Shown here piece by piece: positions 62,661 through 64,000 of a stretch of DNA of 64,000 nt (position 1 is the first letter of the stretch; each line of letters begins with the position of its first letter). The notes below the pieces were generated by a model that saw only the letters and a list, made by a program, of their open reading frames with translations, ran no database searches and was not told where the DNA came from. The stretch comes from Roseburia sp. (GTDB taxonomy: Bacteria > Bacillota_A > Clostridia > Lachnospirales > Lachnospiraceae): positions 24,654 through 88,653 of the forward strand of contig DXQT01000008.1 of the NCBI GenBank assembly GCA_019411365.1, read 5' to 3'. Position numbers and translations under genes: made by a program.

Positions 62661-63719
62661 TTAATCTGTAGAACGAGTTTCGGCAAGCTGCTTTTTGAGC
62701 TGCTCGATAAGTTTTGCTTGCTCAGCAATGGCGTTATCTTTTTCAGCAATGGCATTATCTTTTTCAGCAATGACATTATCTTTTTCGGCAAGAGCATGAT
62801 CTTTTTCTTGAACTTCCTTAGCTAATTGCTCAACCATATAGATTTCCGTATTGCGATCCATCTCACGAAGTGCATCTGAAAATGTAGTAATCAAATCTTT
62901 CGGCCTCCTTCGAAATGAAATAATATCCCGATAGCATGGAAGAAATTCCGGATAGGCATTGACGAGACGGACGATTTCATCCGGATCACCTGCGGTAAGA
63001 AAACTCAGCCATGCTTTCTGTTCCGTATCTATATTTTGAACTACTGAGCGGAAAGTGTCAAGTGAAATGAATGTAATATTGTCAAGAAGATTTATTTGTA
63101 CACCAGTGTCAAAGCATGATATTTTCCTATGAATGTATTTATTAGTATGGTGAAATTGAGCTGGACTATGTTCCATGAAAACAATCAGGTACACGGAACG
63201 CATATCTTGATAGGAAAAAGATTTCTTGTTTTGATTTTTCAGATAGTTATATTGTCGCATGATCATGTCAGCAGTGTAGCAGCTGCTCCGTTCCCCGGGG
63301 AATGCGTACCCGATTTTCTGAATCTCAACGTTGATAATGGAGCCATCTTCCATGGATGCAATAATATCTGCAATGACAAAGCTGCCATTTTCAACAATCT
63401 GGCTGCCTTCGCGTGGAAGAATCTGCTTAATGTGTATTGGTTGGTCAAAAATGATTGAAAGAAAATGTTCCAGCCGTTTGGTGTCTCCTCCCGGAAGCAT
63501 GACATGTCGGAAAACTGTGTCATAAGTGATGGAAAGTCCATTTTTACCCATAATAAAATGCAATAATTTATTACGATAAGTTTCGTTGAGATTGACATAG
63601 TTTTGGAAAGTCTGCTCATCTGAGTTCGTTTCCTTGCGGATGAGATTTTGTGCTTCCTGTTCCGTGATTGGTTCACCGAGAATATCAGCGAGGGTGTAAA
63701 GCTTCTTTGTTTCTGCCAT
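62661..63719 (-). CDS. Rpn family PD-(D/E)XK nuclease / putative transposase
   Basis: 352 aa. Residues 60-300 form a PDDEXK_2-like domain: DTVFRHVMLPGGDTKRLEHF, IVENGSFVIADIIASMEDGS and INVEIQKIGY with the expected Asp and ExQ pair. The C-terminus is a coiled coil built from tandem heptads AEKDNAI. Such proteins are linked with RecA-independent recombination in E. coli. ATG 63719 has AAGGAGG; a 64-codon hydrophobic extension upstream is not credible. Confidence 0.85.
   Translation of the reverse strand: MAETKKLYTLADILGEPITEQEAQNLIRKETNSDEQTFQNYVNLNETYRNKLLHFIMGKNGLSITYDTVFRHVMLPGGDTKRLEHFLSIIFDQPIHIKQILPREGSQIVENGSFVIADIIASMEDGSIINVEIQKIGYAFPGERSSCYTADMIMRQYNYLKNQNKKSFSYQDMRSVYLIVFMEHSPAQFHHTNKYIHRKISCFDTGVQINLLDNITFISLDTFRSVVQNIDTEQKAWLSFLTAGDPDEIVRLVNAYPEFLPCYRDIISFRRRPKDLITTFSDALREMDRNTEIYMVEQLAKEVQEKDHALAEKDNVIAEKDNAIAEKDNAIAEQAKLIEQLKKQLAETRSTD
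62727..62810 (-). repeat. Four 21-bp tandem repeats in the Rpn gene
   Basis: Units at 62727, 62748, 62769 and 62790, consensus AATGGCATTATCTTTTTCAGC on the + strand. Each encodes one heptad (AEKDNAI-like). The first two units differ at one base, the fourth at several. Confidence 0.9.
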
Positions 63720-63911
63720 AGGCAAATCCTCCTTGTGTAGATATGATGATTGAGTTGTTTTTTCTTGAAAAAGGTTGCGATATGCAACAGCCAGATTCAA
63801 AAAGATTTTTGTTATGTTTGCGACAATCAGGCAATTATTTTTTTCGTGCAAAACAATAACAACAACAATAAGAATCGTAACAGAGAGAAGCACTATTCCT
63901 TTTAAGAACAC

Positions 63912-63939
63912 TTGAAATATAACGAAATTACGTTATAAT
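63912..63939 (+). promoter_or_regulatory. Promoter with overlapping palindromic operator
   Basis: TTGAAA, 16-base spacer, TATAAT at 63934-63939. TATAACG-N6-CGTTATA (63918-63937) is a perfect 7-bp inverted repeat covering the spacer and -10 box, as for an autorepressor operator. Confidence 0.6.
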
Positions 63940-63959
63940 AGAGTATTGGATAGTGTCAA

Positions 63960-64000
63960 ATGACCTATGAAAAAACTGAGCAAAAGAAAAAGGCTCAGAT
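63960..64000 (+). CDS. Start of an unknown gene (partial)
   Basis: ATG 63960 opens MTYEKTEQKKKAQ and runs off the window edge; a second ATG at 63967 in another frame gives MKKLSKRKRLR. Neither has a ribosome-binding site. The first could be the front of a TetR-type repressor, which would match the palindromic operator upstream, but 13 residues are too few to be sure. Confidence 0.25.
   Translation, partial: MTYEKTEQKKKAQ

Noticed and set aside
62727..62810. CRISPR-like spacing of 21-bp repeats
   Set aside because: Units are contiguous without spacers and encode in-frame heptads of a coiled coil.
63720..63911. 64-codon hydrophobic N-terminal extension of the second Rpn gene
   Set aside because: ATG 63719 has a clear AAGGAGG and the family start; the extension is AT-rich promoter DNA.

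Overview
The window looks like a chromosomal segment of a low-GC, spore-forming, anaerobic Clostridia member of the Lachnospiraceae, Roseburia-like; the genus is not certain. Supporting signs are a complete Rnf complex, an alpha/beta-type small acid-soluble spore protein, GerW/YtfJ, ZapA, a CheR, an RpmB-Asp23-FakA-RecG block, and strong Shine-Dalgarno sequences. I saw no rRNA, tRNA or CRISPR array.

Region 1 (1-26,800) is conserved housekeeping DNA, almost all on the + strand. It holds the 3' end of an oxaloacetate decarboxylase/pyruvate carboxylase-type alpha subunit, an RpiR regulator, a BaiN-type flavoprotein, cmk, ispH and a four-domain S1 protein (overlapping genes, not fused), cheR, a minus-strand YprB-like exonuclease, the rnfCDGEAB operon, proB-DUF896-fthC-proA, miaB, ruvAB, zapA, a U32 peptidase, an FtsW/RodA-PBP pair, a Nudix gene and a DUF2953 gene.

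Region 2 (26,800-32,700) is the main candidate for an undescribed system. A GerW gene is followed by an XRE/helical-repeat regulator in two frames. A 48-aa exported-looking peptide lies convergent on the minus strand, and its stop codon overlaps the regulator's stop. After a 17-bp-stem bidirectional terminator come a 26-aa Cys-Cys peptide with a perfect Shine-Dalgarno, a hairpin, a radical SAM/SPASM enzyme and an ABC exporter. I read this as a peptide-pheromone (RRNPP-like) controlled RiPP pathway. The two small peptides are too short to be found by routine gene calling.

Region 3 (32,700-45,300) holds rpmB (minus), asp23-fakA-recG, a spore protein (minus), a GH105 hydrolase behind a cre-like operator, a PHP phosphatase, RqcH and an XRE regulator (both minus), then a sortase B, LCP and surface-protein module. 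Two members of one MITE-like family lie at 13,031 and 37,938. The second is flanked by an 11-bp direct repeat and sits between the GH105 operator and its ribosome-binding site.

Region 4 (45,300-57,000) is a surface-glycopolymer locus: GT4, GT2, a HAD-like protein, an ABC-2 permease, an ABC ATPase fused to a cohesin-like ectodomain, then three visibly AT-richer transferase genes. Two of those are separated only by an in-frame TAA and may once have been a single gene.

Region 5 (57,000-64,000) is accessory DNA: a small membrane peptide, an orphan protein with a GNAT-like C-terminus, decayed IS3-family remnants, an NPCBM-like membrane-anchored protein, two Rpn/PDDEXK-family genes (one without a canonical start codon), an orphan promoter-terminator unit that may encode a small RNA, and at the right edge a promoter with a palindromic operator.
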